A stretch of 64,000 nucleotides of DNA from Pseudoalteromonas sp. '520P1 No. 423' (GTDB taxonomy: Bacteria; Pseudomonadota; Gammaproteobacteria; Enterobacterales; Alteromonadaceae). The DNA lies in contig NZ_BBZB01000001.1 in NCBI RefSeq assembly GCF_001269985.1, positions 1,860,001 to 1,924,000 of the forward strand. Reading direction: 5' to 3'. The position numbers were made by a program, and so were the translations under genes. This document shows positions 9,563-18,209 of the stretch, in pieces (within the stretch, counting starts at the first letter, position 1; each line of letters opens with the position of its first letter). The notes beneath the pieces are model-generated. The model had not been told where the DNA came from, ran no database searches, and worked only from the letters and a program-made list of their open reading frames with translations.

Positions 9563-9883
9563 ATGAAATATCAGCAAAAAATTAAACATTGGCAGTCACT
9601 CTTTATTCAGCAACAAAACAGTGGTCTTTCTATTACTGATTTTTGTAAACAGCAAAAATTTTCAACTTCTACATTTTATGCCTGGAAAAAACGCATAGCC
9701 AAAACTAATGGCAATAAGCCCCTGCCGACTCAAAAGCAACAACTTATTCCCTTGCTTGTTGAAGGTGCCGCTGAACTTCAAACGACCTCGCTCAAATTAA
9801 GTACACCAACCGGCTATCAATTAGAATTTGATGAGGACTTATGTCATCAAAAGCTTCATCATATTGTGAGTTTACTTAAATGA
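9563..9883 (+). CDS. tnpA: IS66 TnpA (helix-turn-helix accessory protein)
   Basis: 106 residues, matching the short IS66 orfA product: 'W..LF..QQ.SGLSITDFCKQQKFSTSTFYAWKKR' is the typical helix-turn-helix of this family. It is required for IS66 transposition, probably through DNA binding. Its end overlaps the start of tnpB by four bases (ATGA), so the two are translationally coupled. Confidence 0.88.
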   Translation: MKYQQKIKHWQSLFIQQQNSGLSITDFCKQQKFSTSTFYAWKKRIAKTNGNKPLPTQKQQLIPLLVEGAAELQTTSLKLSTPTGYQLEFDEDLCHQKLHHIVSLLK

Positions 9884-10230
9884 TCTGTCCTCAACAGGTA
9901 TATTTGGTCACTGGCTTTACTGACATGCGTAAATCCATAAATGGTTTATCAATCATTGTTGCTGAGCAACTTGAGTTAGATCCTCTCAATCAAGCTTGGT
10001 ATGTTTTTTGTAATAAACATCGCGATAAGCTAAAAATTTTATTTTGGGATACTAATGGTTTTTGGCTCTATTATCGACGTTTAGAACAAGGTCGCTTTCA
10101 ATGGCCGAAAAACAGTTGTTCATTGGCTGCTATGGGTATTGAACAACGCCAGTTGCAATGGTTACTCTCAGGCTTGCCTGTTAGTAATCCGTCACGACAT
10201 CACACATTATCAGGCCTATCGGTTATGTGA
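9880..10230 (+). CDS. tnpB: IS66 TnpB (IS66 Orf2-like)
   Basis: 116 residues with all the IS66 Orf2 blocks: VYLVTGFTDMRKSINGLS, KHRDKLKILFWDTNGFWLYYRRLEQGRFQWP and a QLQWLLSGL near the end. The protein is needed for transposition and its biochemical role is unsettled. It starts inside the tnpA stop. The last 20 residues (PVSNPSRHHTLSG) depart from the usual ending; a late frameshift is possible, but the length is normal. Confidence 0.87.
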   Translation: MICPQQVYLVTGFTDMRKSINGLSIIVAEQLELDPLNQAWYVFCNKHRDKLKILFWDTNGFWLYYRRLEQGRFQWPKNSCSLAAMGIEQRQLQWLLSGLPVSNPSRHHTLSGLSVM

Positions 10231-10313
10231 TCCTGAAGAGCATTTTTTAGGTATTGAACGATCTTTTTACTGTGTCATGCTAGCCATACTTTGAGATAAA
10301 TAAAGCTTTATAA

Positions 10314-11834
10314 ATGTCTGATAATGCGCAAATAAATCAACTGCAAAAACAACTGGCGGCTTTGCAAGCTCAGGTTGATGCATTGCAGCAAGATAAACAA
10401 GCATTAAAAGAAGATATGGTTGAAATGCAGGCGCGTATTGATCACCTTCTTGCAGAATTGAAACTGAGCAAATCTCAAAAATATGGCAAGAAAAGTGAGA
10501 AGGCACCACGTGGCACCTTTAACGAAGCAGAGCAAGCAAAGTCAGCGCCCAAGCATCATAAAAAAGGCAAACAAACACTGCCTGAAGATATACCGCGTGA
10601 AGAAGTTGAACATGTATTAGCAGATAGCAGTTGTATGTGTTGCGGGAATGATATGCATGTTTGTGGCACTGAAGAAAGTGAACAAGTTAAAATTATCCCA
10701 GCCAAAATCAGTGTCATAAAACACAAGCAATTCAAATACGCTTGTCGTCATTGTGAAAATACTGAAATCAAAAACAAAATCATTACCGCTTCCAAGCCAA
10801 AACAACCGATACCCGGCAGTATTGCCAGCGCGGAAACACTGGCTGCAGTTGTGACGGCTAAATATTGTGATGCGTTACCGCTTTATCGACAGGTTGAGAT
10901 ATTCAAACGCGGTGGACTTAGCTTGTCTCGGGGCACGCTGGCAAATTGGTGTATTAAAGCTGGCGCAATCATTAAACCTTTAGTTGAAGCAATGAGACGA
11001 CATTTACTCGCTCAGCATAGTTTATGCGCCGATGAAACTCGAGTTCAGGTATTAGATGAGCCTGATAAAAAAGCCACAAACCAATCTTATATGTGGGTGT
11101 ATCGCAGTAACGAAATGAGTGAGCAACCTGTTGTGGTTTATGATTACCAGGCGGGTAGAAGTCGCGCCTGTTTAAAAGAATTCCTAGGGGATTATCAAGG
11201 ATATTTACAGTGTGATGGCTACCCTGTTTATGACAATGTTGAAAATATCACGCCTGTAGGCTGCTGGGCACATGCCAGGCGTAAATATAATGATGCACTT
11301 AAGGCTGAGTCAAAGAATAAAGGTCGGGCACATAAGGCAATCAGTTTCATCAGTAAACTTTATAAATTAGAAACGCAGGCAAAAAACAAGAAACTAAGCG
11401 CAAAGAAACGCTATCAATTACGGCAAGAAAAAGCCAAACCAATATTAGCAGCATTTAAAATATGGTTAGATGAAGCCAAGATAAAAGTCACCAAAGAGAG
11501 CCATATTGGCAAAGCAATCAACTACACACTTAATCAATGGGATAAATTAAATCATTATATAGAAGATGGTGAATTAGGTATCGACAATAATATAACGGAG
11601 CGAGATATCAGACCATTTACCACGGGACGGAAAAACTGGATGTTCTCACAATCAGTCAATGGTGTAGAGGCAAGTGCGATACTTTATAGTATTGTCATGA
11701 CATGTCGGGCAAATGATATAAACCCATATTACTACTTCCAACATTTATTTAAAGAAATGCCAAATCGAGAAGAAAATTCAGATTTAACAGATTTAATGCC
11801 GTGGAATGTGCAGCTAGACTTTGATTATAACTAG
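10314..11834 (+). CDS. tnpC: IS66 TnpC (DDE transposase)
   Basis: 506 residues. There is an N-terminal coiled coil (about 5-60), a basic stretch, a zinc-binding domain (CMCCGNDMHVCG ... CRHC) and the catalytic core. The DDE residues are visible in CADETRVQV, LQCDGYPVYDN and the NNITERDIRPF block, followed by the IS66 C-terminal domain (GRKNWMFSQS, ANDINPYYYFQHLF). It appears intact. The final 80 codons are repeated downstream as part of another element. Confidence 0.92.
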   Translation: MSDNAQINQLQKQLAALQAQVDALQQDKQALKEDMVEMQARIDHLLAELKLSKSQKYGKKSEKAPRGTFNEAEQAKSAPKHHKKGKQTLPEDIPREEVEHVLADSSCMCCGNDMHVCGTEESEQVKIIPAKISVIKHKQFKYACRHCENTEIKNKIITASKPKQPIPGSIASAETLAAVVTAKYCDALPLYRQVEIFKRGGLSLSRGTLANWCIKAGAIIKPLVEAMRRHLLAQHSLCADETRVQVLDEPDKKATNQSYMWVYRSNEMSEQPVVVYDYQAGRSRACLKEFLGDYQGYLQCDGYPVYDNVENITPVGCWAHARRKYNDALKAESKNKGRAHKAISFISKLYKLETQAKNKKLSAKKRYQLRQEKAKPILAAFKIWLDEAKIKVTKESHIGKAINYTLNQWDKLNHYIEDGELGIDNNITERDIRPFTTGRKNWMFSQSVNGVEASAILYSIVMTCRANDINPYYYFQHLFKEMPNREENSDLTDLMPWNVQLDFDYN

Positions 11835-11859
11835 CCGCACCGCCTAGTTGCGCGTTTAC

Positions 11860-12131
11860 TAATATAACGGAGCGAGATATCAGACCATTTACCACGGGAC
11901 GGAAAAACTGGATGTTCTCACAATCAGTCAATGGTGTAGAGGCAAGTGCGATACTTTATAGTATTGTCATGACATGTCGGGCAAATGATATAAACCCATA
12001 TTACTATTTCCAATATCTGTTCAAAGAAATGCCAAATCGAGGAGAAAATTCTGATTTAACCGATTTAATGCCGTGGAATGTGCAGCTAGACTTCGATCAT
12101 AGCTAGGCGCACTGCTTAGTTGTGCGTTTAC
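11860..12131 (+). mobile_element. 3' end of a second, diverged IS66 element
   Basis: The 272 bases repeat the last part of tnpC plus the right terminus of the adjacent IS66 (11589-11859) with a scatter of mostly silent differences (for example CAACATTTATTT against CAATATCTGTTC). They end in the same ...GTGCGTTTAC terminus. The divergence rules out a fresh tandem duplication, so it comes from a separate IS66 copy of which only this end survives. Confidence 0.8.
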
Positions 12132-12133
12132 AC

Positions 12134-12278
12134 AACACAAGTCTATACCAAGGTTGTAGATACGTTCTTGAAGCAAGAATACCACAAGTGCCACCCATCA
12201 GCTATGAATAAGCCGCACCTATCAGCGAATGTGTTTGAAGAAGACTATAAAATTAGACAGCCATCTTTTTCTTATTGA
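12134..12278 (+). pseudogene. Possible C-terminal coding scrap right of IS66
   Basis: One frame stays open for 47 codons (VYTKVVDTFLKQEYHKC...NVFEEDYKIRQPS) and ends at TGA before the RAYT gene. It has no start codon of its own and resembles the end of a gene whose 5' part was lost to the IS66 insertion. Not identified. Confidence 0.25.
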
Positions 12279-12345
12279 AAACTAGTCTAAAATTCATTTT
12301 TTAGACTAAACTTTAACCACTGATGAATTGTTATTGGTGGTTATT

Positions 12346-13350
12346 ATGGCTAGGGCGAGAGAGTCGTTAATCGATTTAGATGCAACCCCTTATTATCATT
12401 GTATAAATCGCTGTATCCGAAGAAGTTACTTATGTGGCGATGATAAATATTCAGGTAATAACTTTGACCATCGTAGAACTTGGTTAGTAGATAGAATCAA
12501 ATTCCTTTCAACTGTTTTTTCAATTGATATCGCAGCTTATGCGATTATGTCTAATCATTATCACCTTGTTTTAAAGGTAAATAGGGAAGAGGCTTTAAGC
12601 TTATCTAATGATGATGTTATTGAACGTTGGTATCAGTTATATCATGGTTGTATTTTGGTCGACCGTTATAGGTCGGGTGAAAAACTCAATGCAGCATACA
12701 TGTTTAGAATTAATGAAATAGTTAATGAATGGCGCATAAGGCTATATGATATTAGTTGGTTTATGCGCAGCCTAAATGAATTTATAGCGCGTAAAGCGAA
12801 TAAAGAAGATAATTGCACGGGTAAATTTTGGGAAGGGCGTTTTAAATCACAGGCTTTGCTAGATGAATCTGCAATTTTAAGTTGCATGATGTATGTTGAT
12901 TTAAATCCTATTAGAGCAAAAATGGTTGACTCACTTATAGGCAGTGATTTCACCTCAATTAAAGAACGAATCAAGCAATACCAATCTTTTAAAAAACAAG
13001 ACAAATCTAAAAATAGTAAATCTAATAAGAAACCTGAATTTACAGTCTTACAGCAACCAAAGTTACTATTAGAATTTGGCTGCTCAATGGATAAAAATAC
13101 CATTCCTTTTACGCTTTTTGATTATTTAGAGTTAGCTGATTTTAGTAGTCGTTTAATCGTGCCAAATAAACGAGGTTCGGTTTTGAAAACGACTCCAAAA
13201 ATTTTAGCTGTTTTAAATATTGAAGTTGATTCATGGCTCAATACCATTCAACACTTCAGGCGGCATTATGCTAACTTCGCAGGTTCAAAATCATCTTTAA
13301 TGAAGTGTGCACATAGTCACAATCATAGTTGGTATAAAGGTTCCGGGTAG
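12346..13350 (+). CDS. REP-associated tyrosine transposase-like protein (Y1_Tnp, RAYT)
   Basis: 334 residues from the ATG at 12346 (18 bases after another in-frame ATG). It has the Y1 HUH fold: RCIRRSYLCG near the N-terminus, the metal-binding HYHLVL (about residue 75) and GKFWEGRFKSQALLDE with the MYVDLNPIRAKM block that is diagnostic of RAYT proteins. It cuts and joins single-stranded DNA at hairpins. It is a single gene, not flanked by transposon ends that I can see; such genes are usually domesticated and act on REP palindromes dispersed in the genome. The region just downstream contains hairpins, but no clear REP pair. Confidence 0.85.
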   Translation: MARARESLIDLDATPYYHCINRCIRRSYLCGDDKYSGNNFDHRRTWLVDRIKFLSTVFSIDIAAYAIMSNHYHLVLKVNREEALSLSNDDVIERWYQLYHGCILVDRYRSGEKLNAAYMFRINEIVNEWRIRLYDISWFMRSLNEFIARKANKEDNCTGKFWEGRFKSQALLDESAILSCMMYVDLNPIRAKMVDSLIGSDFTSIKERIKQYQSFKKQDKSKNSKSNKKPEFTVLQQPKLLLEFGCSMDKNTIPFTLFDYLELADFSSRLIVPNKRGSVLKTTPKILAVLNIEVDSWLNTIQHFRRHYANFAGSKSSLMKCAHSHNHSWYKGSG

Positions 13351-13860
13351 TTGCTCAACCTTATTTAAGTTTAACAATTGTTGCTATCTAGCAATTTAAT
13401 TGATTGTGCGCGTAATTTATAAAACCTCAATAATTTGTATTGTATTTCGTGAAATAAAACATGAAACTCTCAAATTAAATATATTTATAGTAACCAGCGT
13501 AAGCTTTTAATTTCTGAGTGGGGGTTTTTATATCAATGAGATATTTATGTCTAATCTTTTTTAATCTTTTTTAATCTTTTTTAATCTTTTTTTTTGAAGT
13601 GTCAATATAACGAAAATGATTTTTCCAATCTGGGGCTTTGAGTCATAAGAAAAAAACTAGTAAATAATTTCTTTAAAATTTACTTAATTGGTCTTTTACT
13701 AATCATTATCGTTAACTCTTCTCGTTTTAATAATTTTTGAAAGCATGATGTTGATATTGATTCTGTTAAGTAATCAAATGTCAAGTTAGCCTCTTAAATG
13801 TTATGTCATTGTAGTTAAATGATTGGTGGGAAATTGCCAAGTGTGTTAGTATTGAAATTC
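13351..13860. other. Gene-free stretch after the RAYT gene
   Basis: About 510 AT-rich bases without a supported gene. They contain a four-copy 10-base tandem repeat (listed separately) and presumably the promoter of the DUF1611 operon in the last 100 bases. I see no clear REP elements. Confidence 0.4.
13551..13590. repeat. Tandem repeat, 10 bases x 4
   Basis: TTAATCTTTT is repeated four times (the first copy starts CTAATCTTTT) and runs into a further T stretch. It is a simple slippage-prone repeat in an intergenic region. Confidence 0.85.
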
Positions 13861-13954
13861 TCCCTACCGCTTAGTAGGGACTTCTTTTCTTTTTCGAGAT
13901 TGAATCTCGACACTCCTCAGACGCCCTTCTAAGCCTTACTTTAAGGCTATTATT
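13861..13954 (+). promoter_or_regulatory. Structured leader with three hairpins before the DUF1611 gene
   Basis: Three perfect 7-base-pair hairpins follow each other. TCCCTAC/GTAGGGA (13861-13880) is followed by a T-rich tract, like a terminator. TCGAGAT/ATCTCGA spans 13894-13910. AGCCTTA/TAAGGCT (13932-13948) has a second arm holding the only Shine-Dalgarno-like AAGG, eight or nine bases before the ATG. The layout suggests that both transcription and translation of the operon are controlled in the leader, by attenuation or ligand binding. Confidence 0.5.
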
Positions 13955-15148
13955 ATGTCTACTCCTTCAAACTATAATGACTTTAGAAATATTAACGTCA
14001 ACAATACTTTTAATTCGTTAAGACAGGCAACTCTGCTAAAAGAACAAGATAATTCCATTCAACCGACTGCTATCATTTTTTGCGAAGGGAATTTTGGAAA
14101 AGCTGATGGTAAAACGGCGAATGGTTTGATTCGGCACTCCCAAAAGTATCGCATAGTGTCTGTCATTGATAGCAAATTAGCTGGTTTGGATTCTGGTAAG
14201 GTACTAGATCAAAAAGCCAATGGAATACCCATAGTTGCAAGTTTAGAAGACGCTATAAACCTAAGCGAAACTCTTCCTCAATACTTCATTTTCGGTCTTG
14301 CTCCTACCAGCGGTTTTTTATCGAGTTTAGAAAGAAAAATCATTTTACATGCCATGTCCTTGAAAATGCATATCATCAATGGTCTACATGAGTTTCTGAC
14401 CGAGGATTTAGCATTTGTTGACGCGAGTATTGAGCATGGTGTTCGAATATTTGATATTCGCAAACCTAAGCGAAAAGAAGAGCTTCAAATATTTAGCGGT
14501 AGAGTTCGAGAGGTGAACTGCCCTAGAATAGCTGTATTAGGTACAGATTGTGCATTAGGAAAACGAACAACTGCGACCATTTTGGCCAACGAATTAACTA
14601 ATAAAGGTCTCAATGTTGTGATGATAGCAACAGGACAAACAGGTATTATGCAAGGGGCGCGTTACTGTGTAGCTCTCGACGCAGTCCCTTCCCAATTTTG
14701 TGCTGGAGAATTGGAGTCGGTTATTGTTAAAGCATATGAAAAAGAAAATCCAGACTTGATTATTATTGAAGGACAAGGTGCCTTAAGTCACCCCGCATAT
14801 TCTACCAGTTCGTTCATATTGCGTGGCAGCTGCCCAACCAGTGTTATTTTACAGCATGCTCCTAAACGTCAGCACCGTAGTGATTTTCCAAATATGCCAA
14901 TGCCCTCAGTTGCTTCAGAAATAATACTGATTGAGACATTTTCAGACACATCGGTTATTGGCTTAACGCTCAATCACGAAGGAATGTCTTCAGATGATAT
15001 TTTTACTGCGATTGATGGTTACTCCAATGAGTTAGGTATACAGGTTACTGACCCGTTGTCTCAGCCAGTTGAAAAATTGCTCGACATCGTGCTGTCAGCC
15101 TATCCTCAATTGGCAAGTAAACTGGCTGAAAAGAATGAAGTATCCTAG
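13955..15148 (+). CDS. DUF1611 P-loop protein (DgcN-type family)
   Basis: 397 residues. The N-terminal half is a Rossmann-like domain (IIFCEGNFGKADGKTANGL). The C-terminal half is the DUF1611 P-loop domain with a Walker-A-like GTDCALGKRTTA (about residues 197-208) and IIIEGQGALSHPAY. Known members of this family include DgcN, the D-glutamate N-acetyltransferase of a marine D-amino-acid catabolic route. The gene overlaps the ornithine-racemase-like gene by 13 bases, so the two form a coupled operon, presumably for D-amino-acid interconversion. The substrate cannot be told from sequence. Translation may be controlled by the hairpin that covers the ribosome site. Confidence 0.8.
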   Translation: MSTPSNYNDFRNINVNNTFNSLRQATLLKEQDNSIQPTAIIFCEGNFGKADGKTANGLIRHSQKYRIVSVIDSKLAGLDSGKVLDQKANGIPIVASLEDAINLSETLPQYFIFGLAPTSGFLSSLERKIILHAMSLKMHIINGLHEFLTEDLAFVDASIEHGVRIFDIRKPKRKEELQIFSGRVREVNCPRIAVLGTDCALGKRTTATILANELTNKGLNVVMIATGQTGIMQGARYCVALDAVPSQFCAGELESVIVKAYEKENPDLIIIEGQGALSHPAYSTSSFILRGSCPTSVILQHAPKRQHRSDFPNMPMPSVASEIILIETFSDTSVIGLTLNHEGMSSDDIFTAIDGYSNELGIQVTDPLSQPVEKLLDIVLSAYPQLASKLAEKNEVS

Positions 15149-16268
15149 ATTAGATGTCGATTGCACTAAAGTCTGTCATAACGCTCAGTACCTTATGGCT
15201 AAATTAGCTTTAAGAAACATTTCAGTTACTCCGGTAACTAAAGTTTTTTCAGGCCATCCTATTATTGCACAAATGCTTATTGATGCAGGAGCAGAAATGG
15301 TTGCAGATTCTAGGGTCGAAAATATCCAAAGGTTAACTAAAGCTGGTGTTTTGGTGCCGAAAATGTTGATTCGCACGCCGATGCTCAGCCAAGTTACCAG
15401 TGTTGTTAAATGGTGTGATATTAGTTTGAATACTGAGATAGATGTTATTGAAAAGCTTTCCTGTGTCGCAAAGCAATTAAATATCACCCATGGAATTGTT
15501 GTCATGATAGAACTTGGCGATCTGAGGGAGGGCGTTATGCCGGAACTTATTATTGGCTTTATCAAACAAATTATTGATTTACCCAATATCATCATTAAAG
15601 GAATAGGTGCAAACCTAGCGTGTCGGTATGGTATTGCTACTGACGAAAAAAATATGTCACTTCTTTCAAATTTAGCCGATGACATTGAAGCAAAGTTTGA
15701 CCTCAAGCTTGATATTATTTCAGGGGGAAATACTGCTTCAATTGATTGGGCAATTAATCATACCAGTACAACCCGTGTGAATAACCTCCGTATCGGTGAA
15801 GCGATTTTTCTAGGCTTTGACTCATTAACTCAAGAAAAAATTGAAGGTTTATATACCGATTCAATTACATTGACTGCTGAAGTGATTGAGTCAAAATTAA
15901 AACCGTCTTTGCCATGGGGAAGTATAGGTGCCAATGCATTTGGAGAAAAGGAATATACTTCAGAAAGAGGTGCAGTATCACAAGCTATTCTTGCGTTAGG
16001 CCGTCAAGATGTATGTATTACAGGACTTAGTGCTCCTGACGGAATGACAATAATGTCATCAACGAGTGATCATCTAATTATTGAAACTTCAGGAAAACCG
16101 CTATTAGTTGGCCAAACTGTAATGTTTAACTTGGACTACAGTGCACTCTTATCTTCTATGTCATCATGTTATGTCTACAAATATTTCAATAAACATATCG
16201 CCAGTAAGGTGAGCAACAATGCCATGAATGAAAAAGGGAAAGTAAACGCTACTATTGCTCTGCCTTAG
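15136..16268 (+). CDS. Ornithine-racemase-like PLP enzyme (alanine racemase fold III)
   Basis: 377 residues from the ATG at 15136, which lies inside the end of the DUF1611 gene. The pattern closely follows the Orr/YhfX group: YPRLDVDCTKVCHN, the PLP lysine in VTPVTKVFSGHP (about residue 37), ADSRVENIQ, MLIRTPML, SLNTEIDVI, IELGDLREG, and SGGNTASIDW with NNLRIGEAI for phosphate binding. Family members racemise L-ornithine, lysine or related amino acids in the cytoplasm. Coupling to a DUF1611 protein suggests a D-amino-acid pathway. Longer upstream starts exist but would overlap the neighbour extensively. Confidence 0.85.
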
Positions 16269-16388
16269 TTGCATTGAGAGTTTTAATCAGAATGTGGCTG
16301 AAAGTTAAGACATCATTAATGAGTAAGGTTGAGTTGTAGACGTAAAATGCATTAATTTATGGGATTAGCTGGCCTTGCAAAAAAGCGT

Positions 16389-16667
16389 TTATTCCATGAA
16401 AGTAGAACTTTGTTGAATTTTTTCATTTAACAATGCTACGAACTCTGCTGAGGTATATAAACCTAGTAGCTCAGCGGCTTTTGCTAATGAAATGTCCTTA
16501 TGGTGTGCTGTATGAACTATTTGCGCTGAAACATCATAGCCTAGCATAGGGGCAAGTAAAGTGATTACAGACAAATTTTGTTTCATTTTGCGCTGAATTT
16601 GTGATTTATTTAACTTGAGGCCATTAACACAGCAAACCAATGGGGTCAAGCAAACCAATGGGGTCAC
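16389..16667 (-). pseudogene. C-terminal fragment of class II fumarase
   Basis: About 80 codons match the end of FumC-type enzymes: 'CVNGLKLN', 'NLSVITLLAPMLGYDVSAQI' and 'SLAKAAELLGLYTSAEF'. The catalytic parts are absent. The frame in front is only an 18-base tandem repeat read as MTPLVCLTPLVC, so the rest of the gene has been lost, with the break at about 16640. Aspartase is a less likely origin. Confidence 0.7.
16631..16666. repeat. 18-base tandem duplication at the fumarase breakpoint
   Basis: AGCAAACCAATGGGGTCA occurs twice head to tail exactly where similarity to fumarase stops, probably a scar of the rearrangement that truncated the gene. Confidence 0.8.
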
Positions 16668-17104
16668 CCATTAGGAATTTCCGGTCAAGCAGACATGTGT
16701 GTTTTCTTGTGTTTTTTATTAAAAACCAAGTAAAAATGTTTTTTGTACCGCCAATTTCAATTATTTATTAATACGCACCTAAAAATCACAATGTTGGTGT
16801 GAATATGCACCAGTCACCCATCTGAATTAAAGCGGTGTAGTCAGCCAATAAACTGGATGACTACTGCTCTTGGCTACAAAGCCTCAGTAATTATTTAGTG
16901 CCAAAGTTAATCCAGTTCTTTACAGAAGTTTCTGTAATTAACAGATCTATGGCTTTGCCTGCTAAAGGCAATCCAACCCGTTATGGCTTTAACTTTGGGC
17001 ATACTCATTTTTACAATTAAATTAGAATGGTTAAGGTAAAGGTTTAATCAGGTCTCGTGGTTTTTCCAATCCCTTGTATAACTCATTACCTTAACCAAAT
17101 TCTG
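16668..17104 (-). other. Structured noncoding stretch 3' of the IS110 transposase (candidate bridge RNA)
   Basis: No protein gene. Read in the transposase direction it offers several hairpins: GGTTAAGGTAA/TTACCTTAACC (arms 17086-17096 and 17029-17039), TGCCT/AGGCA (16957-16971), TTACAGAA/TTCTGTAA (about 16921-16938) and GGCT/AGCC near 16873. IS110-family elements encode a structured guide (bridge or seek) RNA in a noncoding end, 3' of the gene in the IS1111 subgroup. I cannot assign target- and donor-binding loops by eye. Confidence 0.35.
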
Positions 17105-18121
17105 TTAACAAAAAGCTTTTTTAGCTTCAAAAGGCACGTCATCTCGCAAAACATAAAAGCAAGCTCTCGCTAATTTATGGGCCACTGTTTTTATCGCAAC
17201 AGTTTGATTTGTTTTTGCTGCTTTTCGTTGATAATAACTTTTCACTGTTTTGTTATACCTGATAGCAAAGCTAGCGGCTTCAACAAAAGCCCATGCCAAA
17301 TATTTATTGCCATTTTTTGAATTTGTACTGCCTTTCTTTTTACCATTACTGTAACGAGCACCACTGACACATCGACAATAAGATGCGTAATTACCTACCT
17401 TGTCAAAACGCTTAATATCACCAGTTTCAAGCATAATAGTGAGGGCTAAAATATTACCAATACCATCAATGCTAGTCAGTTGTTGGAATTGCGCTCTTAA
17501 TTTAACTTGTTCTAATATGACACGTTCAATCGTCTTAATTTGTGTTTTTAGACAGTTCATTACAGCTAGGTTGCAAACTGTAGCCTGGCTAACATTTGTT
17601 GATAAAAAATCTTTTTCTATGTCTTCAGCTGAGAGTTGTTTTATTTTGTTATTACTCAGTTTATAACTCAAATGACGCATATATAGCCCCTGGATGGACA
17701 AAAGGTTTTTCGTGGCTTGTTGAACAAGTTGCATCCGTTTACGCATCAAATCTCGTACTGCTCGCTCTGCTTTTGGATAGATATACCCCTCAGGTAGAAT
17801 ATTTAATCTCAACATTTCTGCCAGCCAAGCAGCATCACTATTATCATCAGCATATTTCAAACCAGAATACTGCTGGATCGCTGTCGTATTGGCGAGATGA
17901 ACACAAAATCCAGCATCCATTAAAGCGTCGACTAACCAATACCAGTTAAAAGTAGACTCAACTACTAAGCCAACTAATTCATTTTCAAAAGAGCCTAAAA
18001 ACTGAAAAATCATATTTAAATCATTGGGTAATTTTTTTCTTGCTTTAATTTCACCATTTTCATCTTTAATAGCAAATACACTATTATTTGAATGTAAATC
18101 AATTCCACCATATAGTTTCAT
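17105..18121 (-). CDS. IS110-family transposase (DEDD / Transposase_20)
   Basis: 338 residues. The RuvC-like N-terminal DEDD domain shows the first acid in GGIDLHSNN, the Glu in VESTFNWYWL and the paired Asp in YADDNSDAAWLAEM. The C-terminal Tnp domain has the helix-hairpin 'LTSIDGIGNILALTIMLETGD' and the conserved serine region CVSGARYSNGKKKG. The enzyme recombines DNA guided by an element-encoded RNA. It appears intact. The start is an ATG four bases after a strong hairpin (18127-18187). Confidence 0.92.
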   Translation of the reverse strand: MKLYGGIDLHSNNSVFAIKDENGEIKARKKLPNDLNMIFQFLGSFENELVGLVVESTFNWYWLVDALMDAGFCVHLANTTAIQQYSGLKYADDNSDAAWLAEMLRLNILPEGYIYPKAERAVRDLMRKRMQLVQQATKNLLSIQGLYMRHLSYKLSNNKIKQLSAEDIEKDFLSTNVSQATVCNLAVMNCLKTQIKTIERVILEQVKLRAQFQQLTSIDGIGNILALTIMLETGDIKRFDKVGNYASYCRCVSGARYSNGKKKGSTNSKNGNKYLAWAFVEAASFAIRYNKTVKSYYQRKAAKTNQTVAIKTVAHKLARACFYVLRDDVPFEAKKAFC

Positions 18122-18126
18122 CTTAG

Positions 18127-18187
18127 GCTCCTAGTGTTCGTAAAAGTGTTTTGGACGGCACATACTTTACGCTTAACACTTAGGAGC
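18127..18187 (-). promoter_or_regulatory. Hairpin immediately 5' of the IS110 gene
   Basis: GCTCCTAAGTGTT pairs with AACACTAGGAGC (one bulged base) around a loop of about 36 bases, ending five bases before the transposase ATG. It could shield the gene from read-through translation or be part of the element's left-end RNA. Confidence 0.45.
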
Positions 18188-18209
18188 TTTCTATATGATT
18201 ATCAGGTCT

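Larger units (their letters stand above)
9483..11859 (+). mobile_element. IS66-family insertion sequence, complete
   Basis: The left end is GTAAGCGCTAATTTAAC and the right end is ...GCGCGTTTAC, whose complement GTAAACGCGC matches as an imperfect inverted repeat with the GTAA tip usual for IS66. It carries tnpA, tnpB and tnpC in the standard order. The 8-base flanks (CAAGCGAA and TAATATAA) differ, so the usual 8-base duplication is absent. The right end abuts the inside of another IS66 copy, pointing to a deletion after insertion. Confidence 0.85.
17047..18209 (-). mobile_element. IS110-family element, ends tentative
   Basis: The limits are set only by a 9-base direct repeat ATCAGGTCT at 17047-17055 and 18201-18209 that brackets the transposase gene. 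IS110 elements lack normal inverted repeats and recombine at short shared core sequences, so a direct repeat at both junctions is what one would expect, but chance is possible. If a bridge RNA lies 3' of the gene, the left limit would move to about 16.7 kb. Confidence 0.45.

Noticed and set aside
11912..12106. Independent small gene after IS66
   Set aside because: It is the repeated end of tnpC from a second IS66 copy.
15185..15706. Leftward 173-codon frame opposite the racemase gene
   Set aside because: The rightward frame matches the ornithine-racemase family along its whole length; the reverse frame has no recognisable features.
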